DNA of 64,000 nucleotides from Flagellimonas sp. MMG031 (GTDB lineage Bacteria > Bacteroidota > Bacteroidia > Flavobacteriales > Flavobacteriaceae), in assembly GCF_040112705.1 (NCBI RefSeq), contig NZ_CP157804.1:3466001-3530000 (forward strand), in the 5' to 3' direction. The notes below the pieces were generated by a model, which ran no database searches, was not told the origin of the DNA, and saw only the letters and a program-made list of their open reading frames with translations. This document shows, piece after piece, positions 62,027 through 64,000 of this stretch; positions within the stretch are counted from its first letter, which is position 1, and each line of letters opens with the position of its first letter. Made by a program: the position numbers and the translations under genes.

Positions 62027-62934
62027 GCATTTTTCATAAATTTTGACTGGTACTCTCCGGGCGAAACATGGATTTTTCGTTTGAACAACCGGTTGAAATA
62101 GGAACGGTTCTCGAAACCGCATTCCAGATAGATCTCCTTTATTTTTTTATCCGGGTCCTTCAATAACTTGATGGCCATTTTAATGCGCTCACTATTGATG
62201 TAGTCAATAGGTGTAATTCCCAACTCCTCCTTAAAGGTTTTATGAAAATGAGATTCGCTCATGCAGGCTCTTTTGCTCAGATCACTTACGGATATCGGTT
62301 CGTGCAAATGATTGGCAATATACTCCACCACATAGGCCAAGCGATTGTTGGAGCTCAACTTGGATGCATTTTGGGTATAGTTTTCACGTCGGTTGCCCTG
62401 CAAAATGCGGATGATCAACTCTTGGAGCATGTTATCCACGAAAAAGTCCTTGGAAGGGTGGTTTTCGGTAAATAAGTACAAAAGCCGCTGAATGATTCCA
62501 TAAATGCTGGTATCGTTGGTAAAGTGGTAGTTGTAATCCATCAAGGCCCATTCGGAGCCATCATGCTTTGGCATGGATTCATTCATTAAATTGATGACCT
62601 TATTGATTTTTTCATCAGAAATCGCCATGGCGAGACAACGGGTCGGATTCTCTTGGTTGGCTTCGGGGAAATCGATACACATTACTTCGTTTGAGGGCAA
62701 GATCAGGGATTCACCTGGCAAAAAATCAAAAGAATTCTTGTCGCGTAAGTGCATCACCTTTTTTCCGATCAACATGGAAGCCAACACGGGTTGGTCAAAT
62801 TGCAGCAATACCTTTTCTGCCTGCAAATGCGTTTCAAAAACATGCATCGCAGCATTGTTCAGCGTGTAGGACGTTTGGTTTTCTACCAAATGCTCCAATT
62901 TTCTTTCCTTAAAAAATCGTTCGGGCAACTGCAT
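62023..62934 (-). CDS. AraC family transcriptional regulator
   Basis: 303 aa. The N-terminal AraC-type ligand-binding part (residues 1-190) includes [20 protein letters not shown] and ends before the double [23 protein letters not shown] and [20 protein letters not shown] with [15 protein letters not shown] [11 protein letters not shown]. It lies divergent to the aldehyde dehydrogenase gene (210 bp between starts), so it very likely regulates it in response to an aldehyde or alcohol. This pair is common. Confidence 0.9.
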   Translation of the reverse strand: MQLPERFFKERKLEHLVENQTSYTLNNAAMHVFETHLQAEKVLLQFDQPVLASMLIGKKVMHLRDKNSFDFLPGESLILPSNEVMCIDFPEANQENPTRCLAMAISDEKINKVINLMNESMPKHDGSEWALMDYNYHFTNDTSIYGIIQRLLYLFTENHPSKDFFVDNMLQELIIRILQGNRRENYTQNASKLSSNNRLAYVVEYIANHLHEPISVSDLSKRACMSESHFHKTFKEELGITPIDYINSERIKMAIKLLKDPDKKIKEIYLECGFENRSYFNRLFKRKIHVSPGEYQSKFMKNA

Positions 62935-63078
62935 ACTCAGTGTTTACTCCTTAATATTTTAAAAAAAAACTTATTAAATATAAAAAATACAATGGTGTTT
63001 TTTGTTAAAAATACAAATTCAAAGAGGATTGGTCATGTCATTAATAGAATACGTCAGATATACGGCGCTCAAAATCAA

Positions 63079-63108
63079 TACTTTTAGAATCAGTCACTTA
63101 AAAAGTGA
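63079..63108 (+). promoter_or_regulatory. -7-like box and hairpin before the aldehyde dehydrogenase gene
   Basis: TACTTTTA (63079-63086) is a 7-of-8 match to TAnnTTTG. TCACTT (63094-63099) and AAGTGA (63103-63108) form a palindrome just after the predicted transcript start, a possible operator or 5' stem. No recognised AraC site. Confidence 0.35.
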
Positions 63109-63144
63109 TGGTGCACATAACAATTAACTAAAACAACGTGTATT

Positions 63145-64000
63145 ATGAGCAATGTACAAACTACGGAACGAAACGTTCTGGAAAAACCTAAGTTTAAGGA
63201 CCAATATGAAAATTACATTGGTGGCAAATGGACCCCTCCTACCAAAGGAGAATATTTTGACAACGTATCCCCTGTAGACGGAAATGCGTTCACCAAGATA
63301 GCAAGATCTACCTCAGAAGATGTGGACAAGGCAATTGATGCCGCCTGGGCAGCAGCTCCAGAATGGAACAATTCCTCCGCCACTTACCGTAGCAATCTGT
63401 TATTGAAGATTGCCGATGTGATGGAAAACAATTTGGAAGTTTTGGCCCGGGCCGAAACTTGGGACAATGGTAAGGCCCTCCGCGAAACCCGTGCGGCCGA
63501 CATGCCCTTGGCCATTGACCACTTTAGATATTTTGCAGGGGTTATCCGTGCCGAAGAAGGCTCCGTAAGCGAATTGGATGCCAACACGGTTTCGATGAAT
63601 ATATTGGAACCACTGGGGGTCGTGGGACAAATCATTCCTTGGAACTTCCCAATTTTAATGGCCGCTTGGAAAATAGCACCGGCCTTGGCAGCAGGCAACT
63701 GTGTTGTTCTAAAACCTGCCGAGCAAACACCTGTAGGAATTTTGATTTTAATGGAACTGATTGAGGACATTCTTCCAGCTGGGGTGCTCAATATCGTCAA
63801 CGGATTTGGTTTGGAAGCAGGAAAGCCCTTGGCGTCCAGTCCAAGAATCAACAAAATTGCGTTTACCGGGGAGACTACTACCGGACAATTGATCATGCAA
63901 TACGCATCCAAAAATATTATTCCCGTCACCTTGGAATTGGGAGGAAAATCCCCAAATGTATTCTTTGAGAGCATTATGGAGGCCGATGACGAATTCTTTG
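63145..64000 (+). CDS. Aldehyde dehydrogenase (partial, cut by window end)
   Basis: 285 residues visible of a protein that is usually about 510 aa. It oxidises aldehydes to acids with NAD(P)+. The N-terminal part [20 protein letters not shown] and the NAD-binding core [60 protein letters not shown] and [12 protein letters not shown] are all clear; the catalytic Cys lies beyond the window. It resembles acetaldehyde/AldB-ExaC type enzymes. Divergent from an AraC regulator that probably controls it. Confidence 0.95.
   Translation, partial: MSNVQTTERNVLEKPKFKDQYENYIGGKWTPPTKGEYFDNVSPVDGNAFTKIARSTSEDVDKAIDAAWAAAPEWNNSSATYRSNLLLKIADVMENNLEVLARAETWDNGKALRETRAADMPLAIDHFRYFAGVIRAEEGSVSELDANTVSMNILEPLGVVGQIIPWNFPILMAAWKIAPALAAGNCVVLKPAEQTPVGILILMELIEDILPAGVLNIVNGFGLEAGKPLASSPRINKIAFTGETTTGQLIMQYASKNIIPVTLELGGKSPNVFFESIMEADDEFF

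Overview
The window looks like a chromosomal segment of a marine-type Flavobacteriaceae bacterium (Bacteroidota), perhaps near Muricauda/Allomuricauda; the genus is an inference. Supporting marks are many SPI/SPII-exported proteins, two type B T9SS cargo proteins, an STN-type TonB receptor with DUF4249 lipoproteins, type III glutamine synthetase, a Rho with an Asn/Gln-rich insert, and Bacteroidota -7 boxes (TAnnTTTG) in front of several genes.

Layout. 0.1-5.2 kb: DUF4197 lipoprotein, a possible short RNA, a small secreted protein, pyrF, prfA. 3.9-7.4 kb (minus strand): an extracytoplasmic redox operon, Rieske - thioredoxin - ApbE - DUF4266 - DUF3570. 7.4-13.1 kb: purM, GSIII, divergent GSII, Na+/Ca2+ antiporter. 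13.2-15.4 kb: BlaI-type repressor and M56 (BlaR1-like) sensor behind a three-site operator array. 15.4-16.6 kb: small ORFs, a 49-aa conserved protein, apt and tRNA-Arg(ACG).

16.6-25.8 kb is an accessory region. The 3' end of tRNA-Arg is repeated three times at its left edge (counting the gene) and once at its right edge, bracketing about 9 kb. It carries a FlgO-like/TPR/AraC-HTH regulator and two transcription units: serine hydrolase - NAD(P)-binding protein - 4-TM protein - Vat-like acetyltransferase; and outer-membrane-type protein - serine hydrolase - S41 protease. Both units share a 26-bp element at the same distance (47 bp) from the -7 box plus a common leader, so I propose a small regulon run by the island's own regulator.

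25.8-35.3 kb: a TonB receptor/2x DUF4249/589-aa protein/DsrE-like operon and a divergent secreted amidohydrolase. 35.3-45.1 kb: housekeeping genes (clpS, prmA, tpiA, DoxX-like, DUF1599, folP, diadenylate cyclase, ABC exporter, truA), with a four-helix-bundle gene inserted in the tpiA operon beside short direct repeats. 45.2-64 kb: phosphoesterase, PqqB-like hydrolase, rho, a paralogous pair of membrane proteins, rpsT, two identical tRNA-Glu genes, proS, a Trp/Gly-repeat lipoprotein, a FadL-like porin, two T9SS cargo proteins, folE, cysS, an AraC regulator and the start of an aldehyde dehydrogenase cut by the window end.

The most interesting signals are the tRNA-Arg island with its internal regulon signature, the phased operator array before blaI, and the redox operon whose ApbE has no visible flavinylation target. 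All calls come from reading the sequence; no database search was run.
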